From Ampelocalamus luodianensis (taxonomy: Eukaryota; Streptophyta; Magnoliopsida; Poales; Poaceae): DNA of 64,000 nt. The DNA lies in assembly GCA_036346255.1 (NCBI GenBank), contig CM070620.1, positions 31,555,609 through 31,619,608 on the forward strand, in the 5' to 3' direction. The stretch's first letter is position 1; the number at the start of each line of letters is the position of its first letter. The position numbers and the translations under genes are program-made. The notes beneath the pieces are model-generated. The model was given only the letters and a program-made list of their open reading frames with translations, made no database searches and was not told the origin of the DNA. This document shows positions 32,721 to 45,207 of the stretch, piece by piece.

Positions 32721-34653
32721 ATATGTTTCAAAGTAAAGATCCTTAATATATGTGGAAAGAGAATATGGATTAATACTAATGAAACCACAAAATATAGAAT
32801 GAACTCCCCCTAAATGTGTGCATACACAAATGTGTAATGGAAACATATGCACATATCTAAGTTAACCTTTTGGTGGAGTTTAACCTATATTTTGGATCCG
32901 AGAAATGCAACAAGATACAATAAGATGAAGTAGAATGCATACCTCTTGTATTTTCATCTTTATATCCAAACGAGACCAAGCAATAGATAATCAATAGAAT
33001 TGTTAGTCTCACAAATAGATCTGTCATTAATGAATACATATCTGTTTGGATTTTTGCTTTTATATCCAAGCTGAGACTAAACATGATATAACAATAAGAG
33101 TGTTAGTCTCATAAATGCATTTGTCATTAATCACTAAAATACTTCATTAACACATAATGGCTGGTCTAGATCCTTCATGCATGCTATCTTTATATATAAA
33201 TTATTTTGGGTTTAAATATTTCCTGTTGTCATTATGCCTCCATTGATAATTTGAATGCCATGAATCCTTTGTCACCCTAGCATGGATAATTTTAGTTGGA
33301 CATATTTATATTACCAACATTGGTATCATATTGATGCTTAGTCTTGCTTAGTTACTATAGGTTCATCATCACATGTGTCCTAATGATTAATCTTAACTTA
33401 ATGATATATGAAATTATGGTGTTGAGCCACTTTTGTTAAAATTTATGTACCATGACGGGGTTTATCATTGGCTTTGGTTAAATAAAATGATTTTCGCTCG
33501 GGCGAGCAAGTTGGTGGATTGAGGGCATGGGTTCAGCACATTGTGGGTTGTGGAAAGATCGCTTGAGTAACTGGTCAAGGACTTAATCTTGTGCGCTATT
33601 GAACTGGTCCTTAATTGTACAACCACATGTCTTGTATGGGCGGGACCTGGCTAATTAATTAGCGATATTTTGATTTGGTTCTGTTTAGGTTGTGTTTGGC
33701 GCAAGAGGGGGGTCCTGTCTGGTCGGATAAAGACATTCAGTGTTGAAACCTTAGTGAGAAGAATTGGGTTAAAACAGGACTTTGTAAAGGCATTGTCACG
33801 TACTCTAGACTACTTACCTAAGGTAGTGAGCAATGGTATCGACGGATGCCAAACAAACTAGAGAAGTTGTGTTATGCAGGTAAAGTTGTACAACCTCTAC
33901 AGAGTGTAAAACTATTTAAATAGCTATGTCCGCGAGTTATGGATGTGCTCGGGGATTTCACACGGGAGGTAGAGTTTCTTATAAAATGTGTCAGAGTGTG
34001 AATGGGAAGTTCACTTGATGAGTATAATGTTTGTTTGGTGAACAGGTAATTCACTTGGTGGTTTGTCTTGAGAAGTGGATGGGTAATTCACTAGTTGTTT
34101 TAAAAAAATAGTTTACTTTATGTATTTATTATTCTTTTTAATTACACACTTTTATCTATTTATTGTATTTATCGTAAATTCCGCTTTATGCAAAAGAACC
34201 ATACAACTAACCTTTGTTCAAGCCTTGCATGAATACTATTTGCATACATTTTCCCACAATTTGTTGAGTAATTTATGTGCTCACGGTTTCAATTTCTGCG
34301 ATTCAGTTGAAGAGTATCAAGCTGCTCAAGAGTTCTTCACCCAGGAGTACCATGAAGGTTTTGCGGATTACGATGCGTTCTCCACTCGATTGCCTGTAGG
34401 CATGTTGATTGGCCTTTTCAAGAGTTCCGTTCCGCTGCAAGAGTTTATTTGTTTCTTTAGCCCTGCGTGACAAGTTAAGTAAACGTTGACTATAAGGTCT
34501 AGTTATTATTATTATTTGTTAATTTGAGATCTTTTAGTTAAATTGAATAAATAGATGGTATTTAATCACTGTTTCCTGTGTGAGCTAGCTACTGATCTGA
34601 AACTAGTTCATAACACACAGAGGGTTTCTGAGATGCATTTTTGAGTCCCGACA

Positions 34654-36765
34654 GCGCGACTAGCGCTCGGACGTACGGTCCAAGCGCTATCGCCGTACGG
34701 CCCGAGTGCAACATCGTGTTATGCTAGACGCAACAAATTCAGAACGTGCACAATATATTAAAAATTCATATGCATCATTTCAAAAAACATCACCATGAGC
34801 ATTAACATCTTCTCAAAAGAATATCACCATGAACATCATCTAAGTTCAGAATCAAAATAAAGCATATGAAAAAATACACGTTTTTTTTTACATGCGCAAC
34901 ATTTTTTTTTACATATGCAACATTTTTTTCTACGGGTTGCAACATCTCAAAGAACAGTATGCAACATTATTTTCAACGGGTTGCAACATTTTTTCAACGG
35001 GTCGCAACATCATAAGAAATCGCAACATCAGAACAAAAAAAGGAAGCAGCGGACTTGGCCGGCGAGCTGGCCGGTGCCGGAGAGGTGACCGTAGCGGAAG
35101 TGGCCTCTGCGGTGGCAGCGCATGGCCCAGGCGAAGCAGAGGCACAGGCGGCTCGCAGAGGTGGCAAAGCCTGGTCGCCACAACAGAGGCGCAGTCGGCA
35201 CAACCCCGCCCAGACGACGCGACGCACCCGCGAGCGCGTGCAGTTGCGACACCCCCTCTCCTCGTCGCCTTCCTGCCTGTGCTGCGCTATGGTGAGTGTT
35301 TGAGAGAGAGATGAGCGGGAGAGTGATGGGGAAGGGGAAGGCATTGAATGGCATTAAAAAGTAGCTGCGCTGTGGTGCGAGTGTTGGAGGCAGAGTAGGT
35401 GGGGACTGGGGAGGGTAGATGGGAAATGAATGCCTATGTATGTTTGTGTGCCTGGATGGATGAGTGGGTCTTTGGACTCTTGAAGCACTGATATTTTCGC
35501 TATTGAGGAAAGAGTGTAGGGTGAGCGCGTCCGATTTTAATATTCTATCCGTACGTATGTGTCATAGTGTTTTCCTATAAACAATTGTGTATGTGATGCA
35601 TGCATGATTTTTTCATGGCCTGTGCGTCATGTTGAATTATAGACATAGGGTTACATATTATTATATAACGACCTATGTGTCGACATGTGATGCTTGATAT
35701 TCTCATATATAATTCATTACTAGCTGTTAGGAGTAATATCTTAGTAGATAAATATGGTGACCTCAAGCATGATGACTTGGTGGACAGGAAGTGTGGTGAT
35801 GGAGATTGCCATGTCAAGTGCCATACTATCGCACAGTTTAATGTGATTATATGTGAATGTTTATCTATGTTCCTATTATGCTATTGTTCATGCTTTTGTC
35901 ATTATATACTTTTGACTTAATAGAATAGTATCCCTCAAGAAAAATTAAGTAAAACTTGATGTATTTCTAATTGCTGCACCTATCATAGTTTTGATCGTTA
36001 ATTGGTAGGTCTACTAAAGTAGGATGTCATTAAATATCTTAATAAGATGAGGTGAGTGTCAGGCATTCACATGCATAGTGTTTAACTTAACATGACTATC
36101 AAAAAGGTTTTGGGCCTTATGACATAGCGTTTGAAGCCGAGGCATATTGATGTCACCTAGCAAATAAAAGTTATGAGATAAGAAAAAAAACCAATTATAT
36201 ACAGGAAACAAATAACGACTGCCACGAAAGTTAAATCAAAAGGCACAAAACCAACCAAATTATGAAAGTGATACCATTAACCTTTCCTCAACTTTAACAC
36301 ACATTTAGCATCGTATACTTTGCAACAGTGTCTGATGGTGAATTATCTTCTTAGATTACTGTGAAAAGACCGCACAACTTTTATGAGTGAAGACTTCAAT
36401 CAATTTTTTTTAGCAATTTAGATGTTAGAAGACTTTCTGTGTCCAAATCGTGTCCTATTCTGTTAGAAGACTTTCTGTCTCCAAAACGTGCTAGTCTCGC
36501 TAATAAATCTCCAACTATCCCTCTGAGTAAACAAAGAACTTGCAAAGTTTATCCAATTAGTGATGCATATCCAGAAGTCACCTGCTTTTGTTGAGCTTGC
36601 AAGATTGCGTCCAGATAATGATTACTATGATATTAGTGCATCCGAGCTTCCTATCTTGTATGATAAAAGGATTATCCTTTTTGCTACTAGTGGCAGGTGA
36701 GAATCTCAATCTGGACACATTATCTTGAGCTAACTATCACCAAGACAAGGCTGAGGGTTGCCAAT
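34654..36765. other. Intergenic with GGGTTGCAACAT repeats
   Basis: Between the long solo LTR and the copia nest. At 34890-35030 the words TGCAACATTTTTT and ACGGGTTGCAACAT recur five or six times, suggesting the subterminal part of an unclassified DNA transposon; the GC-rich stretch 35040-35330 may be its interior. No gene is recognized. An exon-like segment near the right edge is listed separately. Confidence 0.45.
36575..36696 (+). pseudogene. Exon-like fragment of an unidentified gene
   Basis: A 122-bp open segment bounded by an acceptor (ATCCAG|AAG) and a donor (GGCAG|GTGAGA). It reads KSPAFVELARLRPDNDYY followed by DISASELPILYDKRIILF, a protein-like composition I do not recognize. It stands alone: no partner exon is found upstream, and the copia element inserted at 36766 begins 70 bp downstream. 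It may be a captured or orphaned exon. Confidence 0.35.
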
Positions 36766-36981
36766 TGTTGAACTTTTGGGGATGATGATTTGCTATTCAC
36801 AACTATGTATCTTATTTATTAATGAGAGGGTATATATAGACATGAGTTACATGGGCCTCATGGGCTACATAGGCCACACGGACCGAGAGAGAGAGAGAAT
36901 GTACAACTTTTAACACCCCCTTCAAACTCAAGGTGGACTAAGAGGATCTGATGCACTGAGTTTGAGTAGATGAATCCGATG

Positions 36982-39128
36982 TTATTCTCGAGTCTGAGCT
37001 TTAGTTAAGAAATCTGCAACTTGAAACTCTGATAGTACATAGTTGAGGTCGACGGTCGACTGCTGACAATGAGATCGTGTGAAGGATACATTGACACCAA
37101 TGTGCTTTGTCAACTCATACTTGACTGGATCACTAACAATCTGAATGACACTTGTATTGTCACAAAACAGAGGTGTAGGATTATCACAATGGACTTCGAG
37201 ATTAGTTAAGAGCCATCGAAGCCCAATGATCTCCGAGGTGGTAGCGACAAGGGCTCGAAACTCAACCTCTGCACTAGAGCGTGACACTGTAGCCTACTTC
37301 TTACTCTTCTAGGGAATGAGCGAAGTATCAAGAGAGATGTAGTAGCCATTGATAGATCGGTGATCAGTAGGATCACTCGCCTAAGTGGAATTGGAGTAAG
37401 CGTGTAACTGGAGCTAACTCAAAGTGGCATAGAACAGACGTTTAGATGCAGTCCCTCTTAAGCATCTCAGCTCACGAAGAACATGACTATAGTAAACTGA
37501 TGTGGGAGTATTGGCAAACTGACTGAGCACATGAACAACATGAGCAATATCTGACCTGGTGATAGTAAGATAAATAAGGTTCCCAACGAGCTGACTATAG
37601 CGGGAAAGATCTGTCAGTAATACACCGTCTGTAGGTCGAAACTACAAGTGAAACTCTATGGGTGTGGCAGTATTGCGAGTATTAGTCATCCCAGAGCAAG
37701 TGAGCAGATCCTGAACGTAGCGATGCTGAGAGAGGTAGTAGTTATCACCATCAGAATGAACCCAAATCCCTAAAAAATAGCTTGATGGTCCCAAATCGGA
37801 CATCATAAACTGTCCACACAATTTCTTCTTGAGAAAAGCCACATAGTCCATGTCATCTCCTGTGACCAGCATATCATCTACATATAGCAGAAGCAAAGTA
37901 TGACCCCACTAAGAAGTGTGAATAAATAAGGTAGGTTCATGCTCACTCGGAGTGAAACCAGCAACTCGAATCACAGAACTAAAACGCTCGAACCAAGCAC
38001 GAGGAGCCTGTTTGAGGCCATATAGAGCATGCGTAAGATGACAAACATAGTCTGTAGGATCCTCAACATCTGGGGGTGGCTGCATATAAACCTCCTTATG
38101 TAGATCATCATGCAGAAAAATATTCTTGATATCCATCTAAGATATAGTCCATGAGCATACGGCTACAACAACAATAAGAGTATGGGCTGCAGTCATTTGG
38201 GAAACTAGAGCAAAAATCTCATCATAATCTCGACCATAAGCCTGCTTAAAACCTCTTACAACAAGATGAGCCTTGTATCACTCTACTAAATCATCTGACT
38301 TGGTCTTTACTTTGTACACCCACTTGCAAGTTATAGGCAAAACTCCAGATGGTTGTGGAACAAGATCCCAAATGCCTATAGGCTGTAATGTTGTAAGCTC
38401 CTCAGTCATAGCCAACTGTCACTCAGGTATACTGGCTGCCTCTTGATAGGTACTCGGCTCAGATACTACACATGCACAAGGAAAACCCCATCTCTTTGGT
38501 GCTTGAATAGACGAACGATCACGTAGGGCATACCAATGTAGTAAAATAATCGTCAGAGTATGTGGTGTTGACTAAAGGGTCAAATGGAGGATAGGGGGAC
38601 CGAGGATCAGAAGGTTCAAGAGGAATGGAAGTCTGAGGATTAGAAGGAACTCTCTATCGGCCACTATAGTGAAAGGGAAAAGTGAAAGTGTTAGAAACTG
38701 ATGAAACTGGTGGAGTTGATGGAAGAGATACACTAGAAGGTGAAACTAGTGAAGAAGGTGTATCTAGAGAAGATAATTCTGATGAAGGTATATCCGGAGA
38801 AGACAAATCTTATGAAGGTATGGGGGTAAACACAAAAGAGATGTGGAATCTGTGGAAGAAGAAGGAGCGGGATGTGTAGAAGGATGATAAAAGAAGGGTC
38901 GACCCTCATCAAAGGTCACATCATGAGAGATGCGAATGCGATGTGCTTAGGGATCATACCAATGATAGTCCTTATGCTCAGTACTATAACCTAGGAAAAC
39001 ACACTCAACTGACTGAGGGCTCAGCTTTGTGCGCTCACAGAGTGCTAGAAGGACATAGTAGACACAACAAAAAATACGAAGATGAGCATAGCGATATGAG
39101 CATAGCGAGCAGGTGTTCTGTACATGAC
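36982..39128 (-). pseudogene. Copia A reverse transcriptase and RNase H
   Basis: Reading from the right: integrase C-terminal block (CVFLGYSTEHKDYHWYDP, about 38990), Ser/Pro/Thr-rich linker, RT start (MDIKNIFLHDDLHKEVYMQP, 38136), ALYGLKQAPRAWFERF, the catalytic LLLLYVDDMLVTG (37896), SYFLGIWV, and RNase H with SRSSAEVEFRAL and FCDNTSVIQIV ending at 36982. Several in-frame stops (for example between the two RT segments near 37907) break it. The family is Ty1-copia by the YVDD motif and the INT-RT-RH order. Confidence 0.88.
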
Positions 39129-40071
39129 CTCACTGAAGGGATACGGGTAGACTACGATAGCAATAATTTAAAAATTCTACCACATAAACCAGGAAGCCAA
39201 GCAAGTAGATGATCACAGATCGTTACCACCAGACGTGCAGTGCAGTGGAAGAAGAGTCAGAGCAGCCTGGTCCAACGAAGAGCACGTCGATGTAGTGGTC
39301 GTGTCGATCGTCTCCTCCAGCAGTTCCTCGTGAAGATCACGGATCGTCCTCAAGCGCAATAGCAACTGCAGTAGCACCTCTACGGTATCCACACGTCCAG
39401 GGAAGGAACAATCGAACGCCAGTGTGCTAGCACCAAGTCGCACGGTGGGGCCCTCAAGAAGATGGCGGCTAGGGTTTTGGTGGAGTAACTCGAGTCATGA
39501 CTTTCGTGTCTCTCGTCTATCACGTTCACCCCTCATCCCAACAGCCTCAAGCATCTTCTTATATAGTGCCATGACGGATCATATCCGAACACGTTTTGTT
39601 CCAACCTATTAAGTATGTGACCCTGTAGGTTCATATGTAGTTCGGTTGTAACTCGGAAATATTTTTCGACCATGAGTTGTTAGCGGTTCCTAGCAGAACA
39701 TAACTATTCCCAATTATATATGAATTATATTGGACGAACCTTAATGCAATATGATCTACGACCAGGTCCTCATCACTTACAATTAGCTCGTATCTCTATA
39801 CGACAAATTCATATTTAGTCATGACTAGTTCGTAACTCCTTACGACCAGGTTTTGACTACTCTGTGATTTCATTCGATCAGCCTACGACCAACTCGTATC
39901 TCCATATGATTGGTCTGCATCTGATTAAACTTAAAGACCTTCGCGTGTATTCTCGCTTTACCTCACGATATCTGGTTGAACTTTAGGTGAGATGTTGTGT
40001 CATCCATGGACTGTTCAATACTTTCTCGATCGAGTATCGGATAACCTTATGTGGTCGAACTCTTCGACCAC

Positions 40072-43000
40072 TGTAACATCCCAATTTTCAGAGCTTAAAA
40101 ATCTTTTAAATAGTTAGTAGGGAAAAATTCACCATTTGAATTTTATTTGAATTTAATTTCAAAAGCTTAATATTGGACTTTACAATCAAAAACATTTAAT
40201 GTGAATAATCCCAACATGAACAATAGCCAAAACTATTTTATTTGGGTTCTATGTGCTCAGATATATTTTCTAGATTTTTCTAGAATTTTTCCGAGTTCAT
40301 TTGCTATTTTCTATTGCCCATTTGAATTTACGGTATTTTCTAAAATGAAAACCTATTTAAAATCTCAGAATCCATTCGGCCGAATTCTTAACTCGGCCCA
40401 TTCCTTCGCCACTGTCACGGCCCATCTCCACCCAATGCTCGCGCGCGCGCAAGCCTTCTGCCATCGACGTGTGGGCCCCACACGTCAGGTCTTCGCCCCC
40501 GCGCCCGGCTTCGTCCTCGCGCACGGCCGCGCCCGCCCGCCATGTTTCCAAGCTCGAGCTTCGTCAAGAAACACGTTTCCTTTTAAAACCTTTCTAGAAA
40601 ACGTGCCAAATCTTATCCCCATCTCAACCGCACCTATTGCCGGTAAAATCATATCCCGAATCGGTTTAAAATTGGAAATCGAGCTCGTGTTCGCCTCGGA
40701 CTCCTTTTAGGGTTTTTGCGCCGCCTCTCTCACACCCTCCCGACCCCTATAAAGGACCCCGAGGATCGCTCTCTCCCGCATCGAAACCCCAAACCCCGAA
40801 CCCGAGCCCTTGCGCCGCCGTCCCGCCGATTCTAGGGTTTTCACCGCGAGAACTCCGGTGAGCTCTTCCGCCGCCGTCACTGCCGTCCAGAGCTCGCCGA
40901 CTGCACCACCAGCATCGCACGAGCATAAGCAATCTCCTGGTGCCATCCACTTTGCCGGAACCACGGGCCGCCGTCCGACAACAACGGCACGCCGCCGCTT
41001 GAACCTCGCCGCGGCCACCTCCGTCGCCCCGACCACCCACTCTACTTCATTAGGTTCGCAATAGCAAGGGCTACACGTTGGTACCACTCACCCGCCGGCC
41101 GAGCCGCCGCCGCTGCCATCGGTCCTCGAGCCGCCGCCGTCGTCGGGTCCGACGTGGCACGCCACCTCGCCGCCACCTCAGCGCCGCGTCAGCCCCTGTG
41201 CCCTCGTGTCGTCCGCGTGGAGCCCCGTCGGCATCCACGTGCGCGCCCACGCGGCATGGTCCACCGGGTCCCCAGCCCCGAGGCTCGGTAGACCCAGTCT
41301 ACCGTGAGCCGAGTCACTGACAGGTGGGACCCACCTGTCAGGCCGATTTTCATCCCGTCCGAACGTCCTCGGATGACGCCGAGATTGCGCAATAATCCGA
41401 TTTTTCAATAGAAAAGTAATTCGGAAATTCCAGAAAATCAGAATTAGGGTTTCTTTTAGATTTCCAATCTTCCAAAGCCCATAACTTTTGCATCCTAACT
41501 CCGATTGAGCCCATTCAAATTTCTAAATTTGTCTAAATTCAAGATCTATTTATCTGAGATTTTTATTTAATTTTTGGAGTTTGTTTTGCCTCTGTTATTT
41601 ATTTGTTTTGTTTGTTTGTGTCTCGTTTTGCAGTAGACGTCGATTCGTCGGGAATTTTGTGGAAGAAGGAGCACCCCAAGATCAAGACCAGTACATAGAA
41701 CTTTTCCAAGGCAAGTCATACCTTTGATCATCTTGAACCCAATTTTCCAATTACTTGTTTCAAAGTACTGCATTCTATTTTAATTATTTATTTCAATGCT
41801 TTGGGTATAGTTATTATCCCAATTGTTATCACACCTTGGCCTTGTATGTCATAATTCCTTGTCACCCTAGATTGGTTTAGTTGGTAATATTGTAGCACCA
41901 ACGTGGGTTGGTTAGAGGCGAGTACAATTGCTTAGCCATGTTACGAATCATCATCTCATGTGAGTCGCAAATATTAAATATGACTAAGTGTCTATGGAAC
42001 TTTGTGTAAAACTGTGTGCTATGTGTTATTACTTCGTGATGGCATGTGTTGCACTAAAATCAACCGGGTGGTAAAGGATTTAGACCGAGGCAAGTGGTGG
42101 AGAGCGTGTGACATGGTGGACTATGTGATGGGTTTGATAATCTGTGTGGCTTAGTTAGAACATGGAAGTCTTGCCTTGGTCAATTAAGGACTTAACTTTG
42201 TGCGCCATTGAACTGAGCCTTCTTTGCATTTGACCACATGCCAGTATGGGACGGGCCTAACTTAGTAAGTTATGGATTCTCGGCATTGATGTTCGGTGGT
42301 AGGTTAGGCTATGTGATAGGGTGGAGGTGTGACTACTTTGTGGTTGCATCACGGGAGGATTCGTCGTCCCGCCCAACGGTGTGTGTTATGCATGGGCTAT
42401 GTGATATGTATAACGGTTTGTAAGCACACTGGGAACGTCAATGTTGGAGATGAAGTTTCGAACCGCTTTGTTATGATTGGTGCTAGCTACACCGGTTATA
42501 TCGTGTGGGTAAAGTGTACAACCTCTGCAGAGTGTTAAATAAACTATTCGAATAGCCGCGTCATGTCATGGACATGCTCGGTGCTTTCACACGAGGGTAG
42601 TTTTCATAAAATGTGGGAATGGGAGCGTGTGATCTCAATCATATGGCTATGTGAAATAATCATTTAGTGTGTGTCTTTGTGAAACAATCATTAAATTAAT
42701 ATTGTCTATTTGTTTGAATTATGCTTTCAATCTATTATTCGTATTCAATTGCAAATGTTGCTTTTATGCAAAAGAACCACGAAGCCTTTTCTTTGGAATA
42801 AGCCTGCATCTATACATTGCATTCGTGGTATGATTTGCGAGTGCACGTTGTGTACTCACGCTTGTTGTAAAACTTGCGCCCAAACCTCTGAGTGGAGGAG
42901 TCACGCCGCTTCGAGGAGGAGTTCGTTGAAGGTGATCGTTCGTTAAGGTCCGGATCCCGATTGGTTGCTGTGGTGAATTGGTGGGATCTACGCCGAGTTT

Positions 43001-43224
43001 TCCGTTCATTCTTTGCTTTATTTCTGTTAGCCCTGTGTGGCTTAATAAGTGTAAACTCGACTATAAGGTCAAAACCCTTATTTGTTATTCAAACTAATCG
43101 TTTACTTTATCTATCGCTTGTGTGGATCGATATTTACCTGTGTTAACCCTGTGTGCACTAGCGTGATCCTGGACTAGTGCAGTATACACAGAGGGTTCCG
43201 GAATCGTAATTCTGGGTCCCGACA
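40072..43224 (+). mobile_element. Solo LTR, long TGTAACATCCC family (best-preserved copy)
   Basis: 3153 bp from TGTAACATCCCAATT to GGGTCCCGACA, with an exact target duplication ACCAC at 40067-40071 and 43225-43229. A TATA-like CCTATAAAGG sits at about 40746. The body is AT-rich at both ends and GC-rich in the middle (40430-41340), where several short frames open by composition only. No polyprotein. By length it resembles LTRs of Tekay/Del-type Ty3/gypsy elements, but that is inference. Confidence 0.9.
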
Positions 43225-43659
43225 ACCACCAGTGGAATGACCATGCACTTTCTTTATCCGACCACTTCGAGGGCCCCAGAGATATCTCTCCTGTTATGTT
43301 AGGAGGGTCAAATCCAATATCCGACCAGTCACATTCCTCCGCATGTTTCATAGCATACCTGAAAGCTACCTTTATAACTACCTAGTTACGGAGTAGCGTT
43401 TGGCAACCCCAAAGTGTACTCTTACGCATGTAGGAAACTATGCTGATCTCAGGTCTAAGGATTATACATCATCATTGCTTGAGACCAACTGATGACACAT
43501 AGAATCATAACAATCTCAATAGTATCTCAAGATAGGTCAATCCAACCCTATGTTCTTTACCATGTGTTCACATTATCAATTCGATATCTCTATATCCATG
43601 ACCAGTAAAACATGGTTATCAATCGATACATGTGCTGATCGTAGAGTCACTAGTGTCCC

Positions 43660-44999
43660 TGTTGGAGATATGCCCTAGAGGCAATCATAGAGATGATGAT
43701 ATTTCGTTGTATCCATGATTTAATAAATGTTCCTTGAATATTTCCTTTGTGTTGATTAACAAGTATGTGACTTGTTTGTGAAACTCTTTACTTGTATAAT
43801 TATTCTAAAGTTGTCCCTAGTCGGAGTTCATGTGAGGACACACGTGAATGATGGATTAGCACATGTATCGGTTGATGACCATGTTTCACAGGTCATAGAC
43901 ATGGAGATGTCAAACCAATAATGTGGACACAAGTTTAGAACATGGGGTTGGACCGACCCAACATGAGACATAGCGTTTATACTTATGGTTCTCTCTACAC
44001 AATGTGTACGCCTTGTCCTTAGACCTAAGATTGTCGCATGTACTTGAGATGTGAATCGACCTACTTAGGGGCTATCAAACGCTACTCCGTAACTGTGTAG
44101 TTATAAAGGTAGCTTTCGGGTTTGTCATGAAGCATGCTGCGAGGCATGGTCAGTCAAGATGGGATTTGCCCCTCTCTACCCGAGAGAGATATCTCTGGGC
44201 CCCTCGAGTGATCGGATCCAGAAATGCATGGCCGTGCTACTTAAGGTTAAGAGTTAACCTAGTAATGGATTCCGGATCACAGGATCGAGAAAGAGTGGTC
44301 AGCTTGGAGCTCGACCGAATATCGTGAGGCAAAGGGATTGGCATGTACATAACATTGTGATGGTTTGTCCGATATGATCTTTGTGTATGTTTAGGAGTTG
44401 GCACGTCTTGCTAGAGGCCGCTACCAACTATTGACCAAGTATGTGTACTCGCGTCATGTCTAAACATACGTGAACCATAGGGTCACACACTTAAGGGGCT
44501 GAAGCCTAATTCGGATTGGATCCGAATTAGACTGGGCATTGAGTCCTAATGGGCCTCTATTCGTAGAAGCCCATTGTAAGGACGTCTATAAAAGGAGGAC
44601 AGGGGCGCACAGGTTTGGTGATGAGTTTTTCGTGACATCCTCAAACCCTAGCCGCCACCCCTCCCATGCCCTAGTCGCACGCGCGGATCTAGTAGTCCGG
44701 CGTGCGTCGCTTCCTCCCGTACGTGTGGATACCTTTGAAGGCGCTGCATCTGTAGCGTTGGGACGAACCGCAAGAGAGGAGTCTGTACGTGGGACGCCAC
44801 GACGAGGACGAGGAAGTAGTACGACTACTATGCCCCGACGTGCTGCATCAACTTAGTACGACTACACTGCCCCGACGTGCTGCATCAACTTCCGCACCTG
44901 CACGTCTAGTGGTAAGACCGTGATCTATAACTGCAGTGATCTTGGTTTACGGGTAGAAATTTTTAATTTGCGCTAGTGTAGCCTACCCGTTTCCCTACA
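43660..44999 (+). mobile_element. BARE/Angela-type solo LTR (plus)
   Basis: 1340 bp from TGTTGGAGATATGCCCTAGA to TTTCCCTACA. The target duplication GTCCC is exact at 43655-43659 and 45000-45004. It is the same family as the minus-strand LTR it is inserted in, so related LTRs face each other. A CTATAAAAGGAGGAC word near 44587 is a likely LTR TATA region. Confidence 0.9.
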
Positions 45000-45207
45000 G
45001 TCCCAACTAGTGACATCCGACCAGGGATACATTTAAAATGACATCATCATAAGTTAAAAGAGCTTCACCAACAAGTCACATACTTATTAATCTTTATAAC
45101 TAATGATTCACTTAAGGAACAAAATAACATTTATTTAATAATTCATAAACATAGACGTGATACAATCATCTCTATGATTGCCTATAGGGCATATCACCAA
45201 CACTCAC

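Larger units (their letters stand above)
29724..33177 (-). mobile_element. Maximus/SIRE-like solo LTR (3.45 kb)
   Basis: On plus it begins TGTAAGATCGAGGAGGCCGA and ends TCTAGATCCTTCA, the inverse of a TGAAAG...CTACA type Maximus LTR. The target duplication TGCAT is exact at 29719-29723 and 33178-33182. It contains clusters of TACTACCGC/GCGGTAGT words (30600-30680, 31745-32290), also found in the Maximus element at 47057-55580, plus two degenerate repeat arrays. No polyprotein is present. Confidence 0.85.
27940..34653 (+). mobile_element. Solo LTR, long TGTAACATCCC family, with nested insertion
   Basis: Starts TGTAACATCCCAAAA and ends GAGTCCCGACA. The flanking 5-bp repeats are ACGCG (27935-27939) and GCGCG (34654-34658), one mismatch. 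It is interrupted by a Maximus-like LTR at 29724-33177; without that the LTR is about 3.25 kb. A TATA-like GGGTATAAATAG lies near 28670, consistent with the LTR promoter. No gag or pol. The same family occurs at 40072-43224 and, inverted, at 8039-11205. Confidence 0.85.
39134..45202 (-). mobile_element. BARE/Angela-type solo LTR (minus) with two nested LTRs
   Basis: On minus it starts TGTTGGTGATATGCCCTATA, the BARE-1/Angela LTR signature, at 45202. The other end is 39134 (TGAAGGGATACGGGTAGAC on plus, a mutated TGTAGGGAAACGGGTAG). The target duplication CTCAC is exact at 39129-39133 and 45203-45207. LTR sequence occupies 39134-40071, about 43230-43659 and 45005-45202 (about 1.57 kb in total); the rest is two later insertions. 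It lies in the integrase/RT interval of copia A. Confidence 0.88.

Noticed and set aside
29724..33177. Considered as an intact retrotransposon
   Set aside because: No gag, pol, primer site or second LTR lies between the TGCAT duplications, so a solo LTR is the simpler reading.
27935..34658. Considered that the two long-LTR copies at 27940 and 40072 are the LTR pair of one element
   Set aside because: Each copy has its own target duplication, and no gypsy polyprotein lies between them.
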